Source: Puniceicoccales bacterium
GTDB taxonomy: Bacteria > Verrucomicrobiota > Verrucomicrobiia > Opitutales > UBA953
Reading direction: 5' to 3'
DNA: 64,000 bases
NCBI GenBank assembly: GCA_031256995.1
Contig: JAIRPL010000047.1
Coordinates: 83,479 to 147,478 of the forward strand
How positions within the stretch are numbered: position 1 is the first letter of the stretch; each line of letters begins with the position of its first letter. This document shows positions 18,791 through 27,544 of this stretch, in pieces. The position numbers were made by a program, and so were the translations under genes. Under the pieces are notes generated by a model that did not search any database, had not been told where the DNA came from, and saw only the letters and a list, made by a program, of their open reading frames with translations.

Positions 18791-20227
18791 TCACGGTTGC
18801 CCCTTGAGCTTTCTCTTCAACGTGGACAGGAAAACAAAAAGGCGAAAGCAACAACGCACATAGAAACGCAGGACAGGAATGGGCGCGTGGATCCAAAATA
18901 AAAAGCGAAAAAGGCAATGAATCCCCCTGCCTTTGTTGGCCACCTTCCCCCAGGTCTTTCGCATTTTTTCGACGGCAAACCGGGTGCTCCGGGCATCCGC
19001 CGAGTTGCTAAAAAGATTCCAAAGAAATGTGAAATCCAAAACCGGTTCATTGTAGATTTGGCTCCCGTCTTCCCAATTCCCGTATATCGCAACACTCTCC
19101 GCGACACGCTGGCTTGCGCCATCGGGAAAATTTTCAAGCGCATGGACAATCTCGGGGACCGCGCTCTCGGGAGGGGTTGAAAAATGGAATTGCAAAATCT
19201 TCCCACGCCACTCCCGGGACTCTTCCGACTCTGACTCAATGGCGGAAAACGATTCCTCCAACTCCCCAAAGCTCTTGCAAATTTTCCCAGCGGCAAAGAC
19301 TTCCGGACTGATAACACAAGCCGTCTGCAACTCCTCATAGGATTCCTTGTCATCAATGAATATCGAGATGGGTTTTCCAGTGAAAAGAAAATCGGTGGCG
19401 ATGGAGGAATAGTCCGAGATGATCATGTCCATCTCCCTGAATAATGGGTAAATATCCGAATCACACTGAATGATCCGCAACCGCCCGGAAGTCATTTCCG
19501 TCGCCAACTCATTCCGCAAATACTCCTCAAACAACGTGTCAAGCGGATGCAATTTCAGAAATAAAACCGCCCCAATCTGACGAAGCTTTTCGCAAATCTT
19601 CCGGACAACATCCGCCCTGGGAGAAAGCAACTCAGGATGAGCGCGGAACGAACGGAATGTGGGGGCGTAAAGGACCGCCTTCCCCTTTCGCTCCGCAAGC
19701 TGACGGCGCGCGACTTCGTCCACACCAATCCAGTCCAGCGGCGAGCAAGCCCCGGCCTTTACCACCCGGTTTCGCGGAAGGTTCGCCACAAACAAGCGCC
19801 TTGGCCTGAACATCTTCGCAAAAATCAAGGTTAGCGCCGGGGAAGTGGCCACCAGCAGGTCATCGCCAACAAAATGTCGGATCGAGTTCGGCGTGAAATG
19901 CTTTACAAGCAACCCAGCAGCCTTGACGCCGACACCGTGCCAAAGCTGGCAAATGCGTGTCCGCGCAGGCAGGATGATCTCCCCGGTCGTACGCCCTGGA
20001 TTGGAGTCAACGACGAGCCAGTCGGCCTCCTCAATCCGCTTCCCCGCCGCCTCGGAACCCAAGACAAACGCCCGCGGCTCGGGAAGCAATCCATTGATGC
20101 GCGCCGCCAATGCCTCGTCCTTGACAAGAATGGAGCCATCCACCCCGGGACAATTCAGCGAATCAATGAAGAAATACTTCGTGTTGTCAGCAAATCGGAA
20201 ATCCCTTCCGGCAATCACAATTTTCAT
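18791..20227 (-). CDS. CDP-glycerol/ribitol glycerophosphotransferase-like protein (TagB/TagF family)
   Basis: 478 residues from ATG 20227, overlapping the preceding cytidylyltransferase stop by four bases (ATGA), which fixes this start. Family motifs: CQLWHGVGVKAAG (catalytic His in xWHG), LYAPTFRS, FLKLHPLD and ISDYSSIATDFLFTGKPI. Such enzymes transfer an alditol phosphate from a CDP-alditol to a lipid-linked acceptor, building teichoic-acid-like or phosphate-linked capsule polymers. The C-terminal about 90 residues are extra and end in a basic tail. With the upstream IspD/TarI-like gene it suggests a phosphodiester-containing surface polymer. Confidence 0.85.
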   Translation of the reverse strand: MKIVIAGRDFRFADNTKYFFIDSLNCPGVDGSILVKDEALAARINGLLPEPRAFVLGSEAAGKRIEEADWLVVDSNPGRTTGEIILPARTRICQLWHGVGVKAAGLLVKHFTPNSIRHFVGDDLLVATSPALTLIFAKMFRPRRLFVANLPRNRVVKAGACSPLDWIGVDEVARRQLAERKGKAVLYAPTFRSFRAHPELLSPRADVVRKICEKLRQIGAVLFLKLHPLDTLFEEYLRNELATEMTSGRLRIIQCDSDIYPLFREMDMIISDYSSIATDFLFTGKPISIFIDDKESYEELQTACVISPEVFAAGKICKSFGELEESFSAIESESEESREWRGKILQFHFSTPPESAVPEIVHALENFPDGASQRVAESVAIYGNWEDGSQIYNEPVLDFTFLWNLFSNSADARSTRFAVEKMRKTWGKVANKGRGIHCLFRFLFWIHAPIPVLRFYVRCCFRLFVFLSTLKRKLKGQP

Positions 20228-20946
20228 TTCTGATCGCCTCCTTCCAAGTCGCTTTCTGCAATGCGCACCCAAGTCTCCAAAAGATGGATGTCGTCGTTGT
20301 AAGTCAGTTTCATATTTGATTCCTCTCCCTTGACAAGATGAATTTTCGCGGAGGGAATCCGCCTGAGAATTTCGGCGCATATGTCCCCCCCCTCCCGCCC
20401 CTCCGACTTCAAGATTCCAAGCAGCTTGGAAATCAAGGAGACACGAAAGGCCTGCGGCGACTGCCCGCGCTGCAATAAATTTCTGTCCGGATAATCGGTG
20501 ACAAGTGTCTTCGCACTATTCACACCCAGAAACGAATCCACGGCCGGGACGGCGACATTGACGGCCTCGCATTCGCGCAAGGCCGCCACCACATCCGAGA
20601 TGATCCGCTGCGAAACCCGGGGGCGGGCCGCGTCGTGAAATAAAAGCGAGGCGCCGGGATGGGATTCGTAGGCATGATAGGCCGCAAGCGTGGAGTCGAA
20701 GCGTTCCTTTCCCCCAAGAAGAATCTTGCAACTCTTGCGGCATGGATTCCGGGCCAAAATTTCCTCCATGCGCCTCCGTTGGGCGACGGAAATGACGACG
20801 GCGATCTCATCAATGCCGGGGTGGCGGTCAAAGGCGGCGATGGCGCGCTCGACGACCGTTTTTCCCGCCAAATCCCAAAACTGTTTGGGGAGGGCGCCAC
20901 CGGCGCGGTTCCCGCCTCCTCCCGCCAAGATCACGGCAATATTCAT
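20224..20946 (-). CDS. IspD/TarI-family cytidylyltransferase
   Basis: 240 residues. NIAVILAGGGGNRAGG and LPKQFWDL are the nucleotide-binding start of IspD/TarI enzymes; LLGGKERFDST, LFHDAARPRVS and RGQSPQAFR follow. Sequence alone does not separate methylerythritol-phosphate (IspD) from ribitol-phosphate (TarI) activity. Translational coupling to a TagB/TagF-like gene favours supply of a CDP-alditol for surface polymer synthesis; this is inference. ATG 20946 preferred; an ATG at 20982 adds 12 residues that do not fit the family. Confidence 0.82.
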   Translation of the reverse strand: MNIAVILAGGGGNRAGGALPKQFWDLAGKTVVERAIAAFDRHPGIDEIAVVISVAQRRRMEEILARNPCRKSCKILLGGKERFDSTLAAYHAYESHPGASLLFHDAARPRVSQRIISDVVAALRECEAVNVAVPAVDSFLGVNSAKTLVTDYPDRNLLQRGQSPQAFRVSLISKLLGILKSEGREGGDICAEILRRIPSAKIHLVKGEESNMKLTYNDDIHLLETWVRIAESDLEGGDQK

Positions 20947-21051
20947 CTCACAAGATTCCTGTGTTTTTTGATTCCACACCATTGCAAAAACCGGGAAATC
21001 CGCGCGCGCAATCCATCTCAGCGCACTCCTCCAAAAAGCAAACGTGCTCCG

Positions 21052-21177
21052 TCAAAGAATTTCCTTCAACGTCTGCGCGACGATGCTGTCCAAACACTGG
21101 CGCAACCAGGGTTCCACTCCATAAATGGGAACGACAATGGAGACCTTGGGACGTTGCAAAACATTCTTCACATTCAT
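21052..21177 (-). pseudogene. Truncated GT2 glycosyltransferase (N-terminal remnant)
   Basis: 41 codons. After ATG 21177 the frame reads VSIVVPIYGVEPWLRQCLDS, a textbook GT2 beginning, then stops after TLKEIL, before the VDDGS motif. The start overlaps the flippase stop as ATGA, so it was a normal coupled operon gene. The 105 bases between its stop and the cytidylyltransferase contain no continuation in another frame that I could recognise, so the rest of the gene was probably deleted. Confidence 0.75.
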
Positions 21178-22592
21178 TTTCTGGAAAGTTGTTTTCTTGC
21201 GGAAAGGAGGGAGAAAGAAAGGGCGTTTGAGACATCCCGGAAGGAAAACTGGAAATCCCGGATCACCCAGAGCGGCCAACGCCAGCTATTGTAGGAAAGC
21301 TGCGCGCAAAGGGTGGCCAATGGGAAGGAAAGAAGGCCGATTTCCGTGAAATTAATGAAGACAAGGCAAAGAAGGATATTGGCCGTTCCCGTCAAAAATG
21401 TGGTGGGGACAAACGGGATGACATTCTTGGCGGTTATCAATGTCGCGCATTTTCCATGGATGGCCTCCGTGAAATAAACGCCCGCGTAAAGGAGGACAAC
21501 CGCCGTCCCCGGCAAAAGCACCTTGTCCCGCCCCACAAGATGCAACAGCGCGTCGCCCTTCCAAATGACAGCGCCCGTGCCGACCGCCAGAATCGCAATG
21601 CTGATGAAAACCGCGCGCAGGAACTCCCAGCGAAGGGATTCCATCTTCCCACTGACAAGAAGGCTCACATAACGAGGGTAGGTCAGGTTGAAATAGGAAC
21701 TGGAGAATATGTTCAGAAAATTAAAAACCCTCAGGGTGATCAGTATCTTCGTGAAATCATTCGGAAAATAATGAAGCCCCACGAAACCCGTCGCCTGATA
21801 AATCAAAAAAACCCCGATGGAATTCATGCCTGATTTTTTCGCGTTGTGCCAGATGATCGGAAGGACGGAAGGCTTCTCCCCGGATTGGGCCGCCGCGCGC
21901 AGCCTGGATTTTAACGGCGCATCAAAATAAACGCGGACGACGACAAAACGCATCAGCAGGGACAGACCAAGCGAGACACAAACCGTCCCCAGCAGGCCGT
22001 GCCCGAAATAGAGAACCAGGAAATTGAAAACAATCCCCATGACGCCCGTGGCAATGCCGACCTTGTTTGCCAGCGCAATGGCCCCCCTTCCTCCGATGAA
22101 AACATCCAGATAACGAAAATAGATGGCAAGAACCGTGGAGAAAATGAACAACACCCACGTCGGGAGAATCTCGCTGAAAACAAACCCCTCAATCTTCGTC
22201 CCATTCTCATAAAGATAATAGGTTCCGAAGATGGACAGGAGCAGAAAGACCGCGGCGGCGATGATGGCATAAACTTTTTTGCAGGCACGGAACAACGCGT
22301 GCAGCAGGACGTAGTTCGGCTCCTTCCCGGCCTCCTGCTCCGAGATGCCTTCCCTCAGGATCTCCCTCGCCCCGCTGAATGCGCAAGTTATGGCGCGCGA
22401 TGCATTTGGCGTGAAACCAAAATCAAGAAGCCCGATGCTGGAGGTTATCAAGGTGAAGAGAAACCAGACATCGACATGCGTCTTGGGAAGATATTTCCAA
22501 ACAAAGGGCGCGACAAAGAAAAACGAGCCTAATTTGAAGAAATAATTGGCATAGGCCCAAAAATATTGCTTCCTGCCTATTTTTATTTCCAT
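21174..22592 (-). CDS. Wzx-type flippase / polysaccharide biosynthesis membrane protein
   Basis: 472 residues, about 12 hydrophobic segments, N-terminal YANYFFKLGSFFFVAPFVW and LGLLDFGFTP-like turn (SSIGLLDFGFTPNASRAI), typical of MATE/MOP-superfamily lipid-linked oligosaccharide flippases. It would move undecaprenyl-linked repeat units across the inner membrane. Operon context with glycosyltransferases supports this. No Wzy polymerase was clearly recognised, but the large membrane proteins at 28-32 kb are candidates. Confidence 0.85.
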   Translation of the reverse strand: MEIKIGRKQYFWAYANYFFKLGSFFFVAPFVWKYLPKTHVDVWFLFTLITSSIGLLDFGFTPNASRAITCAFSGAREILREGISEQEAGKEPNYVLLHALFRACKKVYAIIAAAVFLLLSIFGTYYLYENGTKIEGFVFSEILPTWVLFIFSTVLAIYFRYLDVFIGGRGAIALANKVGIATGVMGIVFNFLVLYFGHGLLGTVCVSLGLSLLMRFVVVRVYFDAPLKSRLRAAAQSGEKPSVLPIIWHNAKKSGMNSIGVFLIYQATGFVGLHYFPNDFTKILITLRVFNFLNIFSSSYFNLTYPRYVSLLVSGKMESLRWEFLRAVFISIAILAVGTGAVIWKGDALLHLVGRDKVLLPGTAVVLLYAGVYFTEAIHGKCATLITAKNVIPFVPTTFLTGTANILLCLVFINFTEIGLLSFPLATLCAQLSYNSWRWPLWVIRDFQFSFRDVSNALSFSLLSARKQLSRK

Positions 22593-22677
22593 GGAAACCT
22601 GTGATGGGACAATCCGGAGAAGAATGATGGCCTGTCACAAAAAATCCAAATCGCGAAACCATCAAGCCGTCATCCCC

Positions 22678-23622
22678 TCATTTTTTTCTTTTGAGAAAAC
22701 GCCGCGCTTTGTTTGCCACGGCAAGCCAGAAACTTTTTGTTTTCGACGCCGGCGAATCCGGCGCGTGCCTCCAGATCCGGATCAATCCACGCCAACCGAA
22801 TGAACGCAACGCGTCGTTAAAATGGGAATTTTGCCGGACCTGCCAGTGACGCCGATTTTCCGCAAGCGCCAGTCCCCGGCAGTCGCCCGACGACTTCTCC
22901 AGAAGCTGGTTCACCAGGTTGTAAAGAAAGAAATCGCTGTCCAAGGAATCCTCGTAGAGTCCGGGACGCCTCACGTTGGTATAATTCATCCCGTGCCAGC
23001 GATAGTTCAGCAATGGAAGATTCAGGTTGCCGATTTTGTTCTGCCGCGAGGCGAGCCGGATGACGAACGACTTGTCGCTTGCCAGACAACCCGGCATTGA
23101 GGGAAATCCGCCAATCTCCAGCGCGGACTTTCGCGAGAACGCGAAATCGGAGAGCGCCTGCCCCCTGAAAAACCTGAATTGAAAATAGACATATTCATCG
23201 ACGGTTTCCAATTCTTTTCCGGGGCAGGAGTATGCAATCGCAAGTTTTTCCCTGCCGAACTCCTTTCGCAGGAACCTGACCACATCCAGGCCCTCGCCCC
23301 GCCCTTTCAAGAATGCATCCAGTTCGGCAAGGCATTCCGGCGCAAGAATGTCATCGTCGCAAAGCAGGACGATATAGTCGCCCCTGGAATGCTCGATGCC
23401 TTTGTTCCAATTGGGAGCCGGGGCAAGCTGGGTTTCATTGTGGAAAAGCCGGACGCGCGGTTTCTCCGCCCACGTGGAAAGATCGCCGTCCGCCTTGTTG
23501 TCCACGACGACAATCTCATAATCTTGGAAATTTTGCGCGAGCGCGCTTTCGATCGCCTCCTGGAAATAGCGTGTCTTGACGACAGGGATCAGAATCGTGA
23601 AACGTGGATTGTCAGATGCCAT
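22678..23622 (-). CDS. Glycosyltransferase family 2
   Basis: 314 residues from ATG 23622. FTILIPVVKTRYFQEAIES, VVVDNKADGD and the metal site LLCDDDILAP mark a GT2 enzyme of the WcaA/rhamnosyl type; RGDYIVLLCDDD replaces the usual VDSDDW. An 85-base gap separates it from the flippase. Acceptor unknown. Confidence 0.85.
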   Translation of the reverse strand: MASDNPRFTILIPVVKTRYFQEAIESALAQNFQDYEIVVVDNKADGDLSTWAEKPRVRLFHNETQLAPAPNWNKGIEHSRGDYIVLLCDDDILAPECLAELDAFLKGRGEGLDVVRFLRKEFGREKLAIAYSCPGKELETVDEYVYFQFRFFRGQALSDFAFSRKSALEIGGFPSMPGCLASDKSFVIRLASRQNKIGNLNLPLLNYRWHGMNYTNVRRPGLYEDSLDSDFFLYNLVNQLLEKSSGDCRGLALAENRRHWQVRQNSHFNDALRSFGWRGLIRIWRHAPDSPASKTKSFWLAVANKARRFLKRKK

Positions 23623-23702
23623 GAAAGAAACAAGGAATATGTTGGTGGAATCCTTCTCCAAAATCCCGCCAACGATGCGGAAAGACAATGGAAAAGCGTC
23701 AA

Positions 23703-25097
23703 TTATTTGATTTGTGAAGCAAGGGCCTTCCCGCGAAGGACGCAATCATCCGTCCAGAAGTATTTCCACTGCGCAAACCGGCCCGCCATGAGAAGCGACG
23801 CCGTCCTGAGCGATTCCGGAGGTGGAAGGCTCCAATCGACCAAGGGATGCGTGTCCATAGGCTCACGGGAAAGCCCGTGGGGCTGGAGCGCATCCCAGAT
23901 TGCCTCCAACCGCGCGGAGGTGCCGGAAAGAAAGACAACATTGGCAAATGGAATGCGGGTGAGTTTGACGGAATCCGGATTGCCGGCCAGCGAGCTGGAA
24001 ATCGAGGCGGGCAGAATTCCCATCACATCCAGTTCGGCGACAACACGCCGGCCAATTTCCAAATCGCCAAGGGGAAGTTTTTTTTGCGGCTGGTGGTAAA
24101 TCTCCACCTGGACGCCGCCATGTCCGTCCGGGGCATTGGCCGGGGAAAGCTTCTCGATGAAATGAATGCGCGTGGAAAGAAAATCCTCGTTGTAAACGTA
24201 GAGCCAGTGTTCCGGACGCCTCGTGGGGGCGCGCAATTCGATATCGGCAAGAACGAGGCTGGAGCAAAGAAGCCCCCGGGCCGCCTCTCGCATCCCGGAA
24301 GTGCTTTGCACGCAGATCTCCACGAATTCCGTGAGTGGAATTGTCGAGACAAGGCGGCTGTAACGCAAGGTCTCGCCGGATTGTGTGCAGACCTCCTTTT
24401 TTGCAAGATCAATGGCCGTGGCTCGAGCGCCAAGGCGTACATTGGCACCCTGGGCCAGAATCGTGGAAAACGATTGGTAACCGCCGGTCTTTGGATAACG
24501 AATCCTGTCGATATAATGCAGATTGCGCGGAATGTCGCTTTCCGCGCCGGCGCGAACGTCCTCAAGCCTTGGGCGGTGCACCCGCCCGCCAACCCAATCA
24601 CATGACATCGCGGATGGGGGGACGGTCCAATATTTTCTGGTATAGGGCGCGGAAAAATTCTCCGCGAAAGTTTTTCCAAGGGAAGTCTCGAGCCACTGCT
24701 GATAATTTTCAGGTGCGTCCAACGGCGGCAGGGCATGCGCCTGCTCAAGGGATGCGACACAGGCGGAGCGAAGGGGTTCCGGTACTTGGGCAAGATTCAC
24801 CTGCGCCGGATGACGCACCCAATTGCCGTGGAAAAAATTGCCGACATTGACAGGGATCTCCCAAAACTCATCCCGCGTTGACCGCGCGAAAAGAGAGCGC
24901 ACATGATCATGTTTTGTAAAGGAGACATGCGGCCCGTTATCCCACGTGAACCCATTGTGTCTTCTGGAGGCGAGAAGCCCGAACAAATGCGGCTCCTTCT
25001 CCAAAATCAGGCAGTTTTCATGACCCAAATGGTAACTTGCGGAAAGACCCGACAGGCCTCCGCCAAGAATCAGATTCTCAACAAAGAAATCACTCAT
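23703..25097 (-). CDS. FAD-dependent oxidoreductase, UDP-galactopyranose mutase / protoporphyrinogen-oxidase-like
   Basis: 464 residues from ATG 25097. N-terminal Rossmann motif LILGGGLSGLSASYHLG, then CLILEKEPHLFGLLAS and FTWDNGPHVSF. The C-terminal LLMAGRFAQWKYFWTDDCVLRG gives the second FAD-contact segment (G-R-F/Y) seen in UDP-galactopyranose mutase relatives. In a polysaccharide island, conversion or oxidation of a nucleotide-linked sugar is the likeliest role; a specific reaction cannot be named. Confidence 0.75.
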   Translation of the reverse strand: MSDFFVENLILGGGLSGLSASYHLGHENCLILEKEPHLFGLLASRRHNGFTWDNGPHVSFTKHDHVRSLFARSTRDEFWEIPVNVGNFFHGNWVRHPAQVNLAQVPEPLRSACVASLEQAHALPPLDAPENYQQWLETSLGKTFAENFSAPYTRKYWTVPPSAMSCDWVGGRVHRPRLEDVRAGAESDIPRNLHYIDRIRYPKTGGYQSFSTILAQGANVRLGARATAIDLAKKEVCTQSGETLRYSRLVSTIPLTEFVEICVQSTSGMREAARGLLCSSLVLADIELRAPTRRPEHWLYVYNEDFLSTRIHFIEKLSPANAPDGHGGVQVEIYHQPQKKLPLGDLEIGRRVVAELDVMGILPASISSSLAGNPDSVKLTRIPFANVVFLSGTSARLEAIWDALQPHGLSREPMDTHPLVDWSLPPPESLRTASLLMAGRFAQWKYFWTDDCVLRGKALASQIK

Positions 25098-25189
25098 TCG
25101 CGTTGGAGGCATGAATAAAAACAACGAGGCACGCCATTTCCAAAAAAATATTCCGCCCCCCTTTCAGTTGCATCCAGATTCCAATACAC

Positions 25190-26770
25190 GCCGCCGCCTT
25201 CCATTCAGCAGCCGAGGACGTGGATGGAATCCACAGTCTTCCAATAAATGCGCTGCTCCCAAGGCAGTTTCTTCTCAGGGGAACGACGGTCAAAAATGAC
25301 AAGATAACAGGGGGAATCAGGCGCAACCGTCTCACGGTAATGACGAATCTGCAAAAGACCCTGCGACTCAACACGTTCAAGCGTCTGATAGTCGCGCAAC
25401 AACTTGATCTCCAAAATGTAGCGGGAACCCTCGTACTCAACACACAAATCAAGACGCCCGCGCCCGGCGGCATACTCCCGGTCTATGCGGCCGCCTCCGT
25501 TCGTGATCCGCTGCAAAAACGCCATGAGAAGCAAATGCGGAAAGGCCTCCGTGTAATCCGATGTCCGCTCCCATATCTCGGAGTGTTCGCGCCAGAAATT
25601 CTGAAATTCCCGAAGCAACTGATCCATGTCAAGACGCCCTTCCGTCGTCTTCCAACGAAAGCTCCCGCGCTCGGGAATCATCGCCTGCGGGCCGGCGGTG
25701 ATCTCACGGGCAAGAACCTCACGATAAATGGGATTGGAAACCGTGGGCGGGGCATTGTCATCCGTGACCAATCCAAGATCCACGCATAACTGGAATCCGC
25801 GGCTGCGTTTCATCTGCATATCCGCGTCACCCACGAGAATTTTTTCAATCAAGGTGCGCACTTCCGGTTTTTCCAGCCGGTATGCAAGGGCGTCAAGATG
25901 CGTCTCGCGCGCGGAAACCATCTGCTCGCGCGCCTCCAGCAAATGGGACAGCGTGACCGTCTCCGAACTCGTCTCCCCTAGGATGCGCAGCGTGACGCGC
26001 TTGAACAGATTGTTCACAATCCAAGGCTGGCCGCGAGATTGGGAATAAACATAATCCAGGGCCTCCGACGTGATTTGCTGCCCGGTCTCCAATGTGCGCT
26101 GCGCAAAAAGACGTGAGATCGAATCTCGCGAAAAATTGCCAATCACGGCGGAATCTTCCTTGATGTTGAAGGGCGAGCCGGGATTGGGGGAAACGCCTCC
26201 CTTCGCGTCCGTTATATAATCCTTCAAATCGCGCATCCCGACCAATGCAATCGAGACAGGAAACCGGCCTATCCCACGGGTGGAAAAACCGCCGCGCAAT
26301 TGACGCAAAAAACTTATCATGCTCTCGCCGGCAAGGACATCCACCTCGTCAAAAAGAACAACCAGGGGCTTGGGGGAAACCAGGACCGCCCACTCCGTGA
26401 GCGACAAACTCAGCATGCTCGCAGCCCCGGAGACCGGAATGCCAGGCGCGGGAAAACCGGCCTTCAGGGCACCCTCGCGAATCGCCTCGCAGGCGGCGGG
26501 CATCGCGCGCTCCAAATCCAGCCCCTGGCAGCGCTCCAAGGTCACATAACACGCGACAGCCTCCCCGCCGGCGTTGATCTCGCGCATCCATGTCTGCAAA
26601 AACGTCGTCTTCCCCGTCTGGCGCGGCGCATGAAGCACCCAATAGAGCTTGTCTCGCACATAACGTCCCAGTTGCGCGCCCTGCAAGCGCTCCTGTGGCG
26701 GAAGCATGTAGTGATCCGCGGGATCACACGGACCGGTCGTGTTAAAAAAACGAAGATGTCGGCGCGTCAT
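25190..26770 (-). repeat. Long direct repeat, copy 2 (AAA/nuclease gene)
   Basis: Partner of 14320-15897 in the same orientation, about 10.9 kb away. Divergent core at 25663-25856; the rest is almost base-for-base identical. Confidence 0.9.
25205..26770 (-). CDS. AAA-type ATPase fused to PD-(D/E)XK nuclease-like domain, copy 2
   Basis: 521 residues with the start set by comparison to copy 1 (ATG 26770); a GTG at 26776 would overlap the alkD-like stop. Walker A, Walker B and D...ExK residues are all intact and identical to copy 1. Residues about 305-369, between the ATPase part and the nuclease-like part, differ sharply (for example GDADMQMKRSRGFQLCVDLG against GASDQSMLDSPGYQLCKDLG). Both copies look intact, so both may be functional. 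Confidence 0.8.
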   Translation of the reverse strand: MTRRHLRFFNTTGPCDPADHYMLPPQERLQGAQLGRYVRDKLYWVLHAPRQTGKTTFLQTWMREINAGGEAVACYVTLERCQGLDLERAMPAACEAIREGALKAGFPAPGIPVSGAASMLSLSLTEWAVLVSPKPLVVLFDEVDVLAGESMISFLRQLRGGFSTRGIGRFPVSIALVGMRDLKDYITDAKGGVSPNPGSPFNIKEDSAVIGNFSRDSISRLFAQRTLETGQQITSEALDYVYSQSRGQPWIVNNLFKRVTLRILGETSSETVTLSHLLEAREQMVSARETHLDALAYRLEKPEVRTLIEKILVGDADMQMKRSRGFQLCVDLGLVTDDNAPPTVSNPIYREVLAREITAGPQAMIPERGSFRWKTTEGRLDMDQLLREFQNFWREHSEIWERTSDYTEAFPHLLLMAFLQRITNGGGRIDREYAAGRGRLDLCVEYEGSRYILEIKLLRDYQTLERVESQGLLQIRHYRETVAPDSPCYLVIFDRRSPEKKLPWEQRIYWKTVDSIHVLGC

Positions 26771-26772
26771 GG

Positions 26773-27501
26773 TCACAGGAGAGGGTTGCCGGGATGTTGT
26801 TTCAATCCCAAATAGTGTCTCCGGCGGGACGTGGGAAAACGCTCAATCGCGTAACGAAGGGTGGTGCGGGGCATGGAGGCGGCGTGTTGATCGAGAAACG
26901 CGCACAGTGTCGGCTCATCGCGCTTTCCAACTTCCCGCAACATCCAGCCCACCGCCTTGTGAATAAGATCGTGCGGGTGGTCGAGAAGTTGTCGCGACAC
27001 GGATAGCGCGAGGGAAAAACGTCCCCGGCGAATGTCAAACCATGTGGCCAGAATCGCCATGCGTTGTTCCCACAAATTTCCAGAGCAGGCAAGTTGGCGC
27101 AAAACAAGCGGCTTGTCGCAAAAAACACTTCCGAGAACCTGCGGCGCGGAGACATCCACAAGGTCCCAGTTGTTTATCGCGGCGGAATTCTCCAAATACA
27201 AAGAAGCCCATGGCGCGCGCCCGGCATCATCGGCACGCTCGCTTTTTTCGATGAGCAGTAAAAGGCCGGAAAAACGCACCTCGTGCCAGGGTGAATTCAA
27301 AAGGTGGACAATGGTTTCCCTTGTCGCCGATGCATGATAGGGGCGGACCATCCTGCGGCACACGGGAACGGCGACACCAAGAAACTTGTCCCCCTCGCCA
27401 TAGTCGCCTGGTCCTGTCTTGAAGAATCGAAGAGAGGCCCGCGCCCTTTCCCCGGATGCCAGAGCCTCAAGCTGCCCCATTATCGCCCTGGCGGTTTGCA
27501 T
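26773..27501 (-). CDS. DNA alkylation repair enzyme, AlkD-like
   Basis: HEAT-repeat DNA glycosylase family that removes alkylated purines. 242 residues. Seen: YGEGDKFLGVAVPVCRRM near the N-terminus, NNWDLVDVSAPQVLG (conserved Trp-Asp), HDLIHKAVGWMLREVGKRD and MPRTTLRYAIERF, all family signatures. It ends within the six bases above the second AAA/nuclease start, so the two are probably co-transcribed. Unrelated to glycan synthesis; a cargo gene in the island. Confidence 0.88.
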   Translation of the reverse strand: MQTARAIMGQLEALASGERARASLRFFKTGPGDYGEGDKFLGVAVPVCRRMVRPYHASATRETIVHLLNSPWHEVRFSGLLLLIEKSERADDAGRAPWASLYLENSAAINNWDLVDVSAPQVLGSVFCDKPLVLRQLACSGNLWEQRMAILATWFDIRRGRFSLALSVSRQLLDHPHDLIHKAVGWMLREVGKRDEPTLCAFLDQHAASMPRTTLRYAIERFPTSRRRHYLGLKQHPGNPLL

Positions 27502-27544
27502 AAAAAATCACATGCATCAAAAGGACGCCGCCGCGATGCGCGCC

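Larger units (their letters stand above)
17433..18802 (-). repeat. Tandem duplication unit 2 (GT2 gene plus flanks)
   Basis: Partner of 15996-17432. Its upper boundary falls near base 18802, just inside the 3' end of the TagB-like gene, which suggests that the duplication copied the end of that gene (ACCCGCGTGTTCACGGTT is present at both 17406 and 18780). Confidence 0.85.

Noticed and set aside
14335..26770. AAA/nuclease twins as insertion sequences
   Set aside because: No terminal inverted repeats, target duplications or transposase catalytic motif are visible; the residues present are ATPase and PD-(D/E)XK type.
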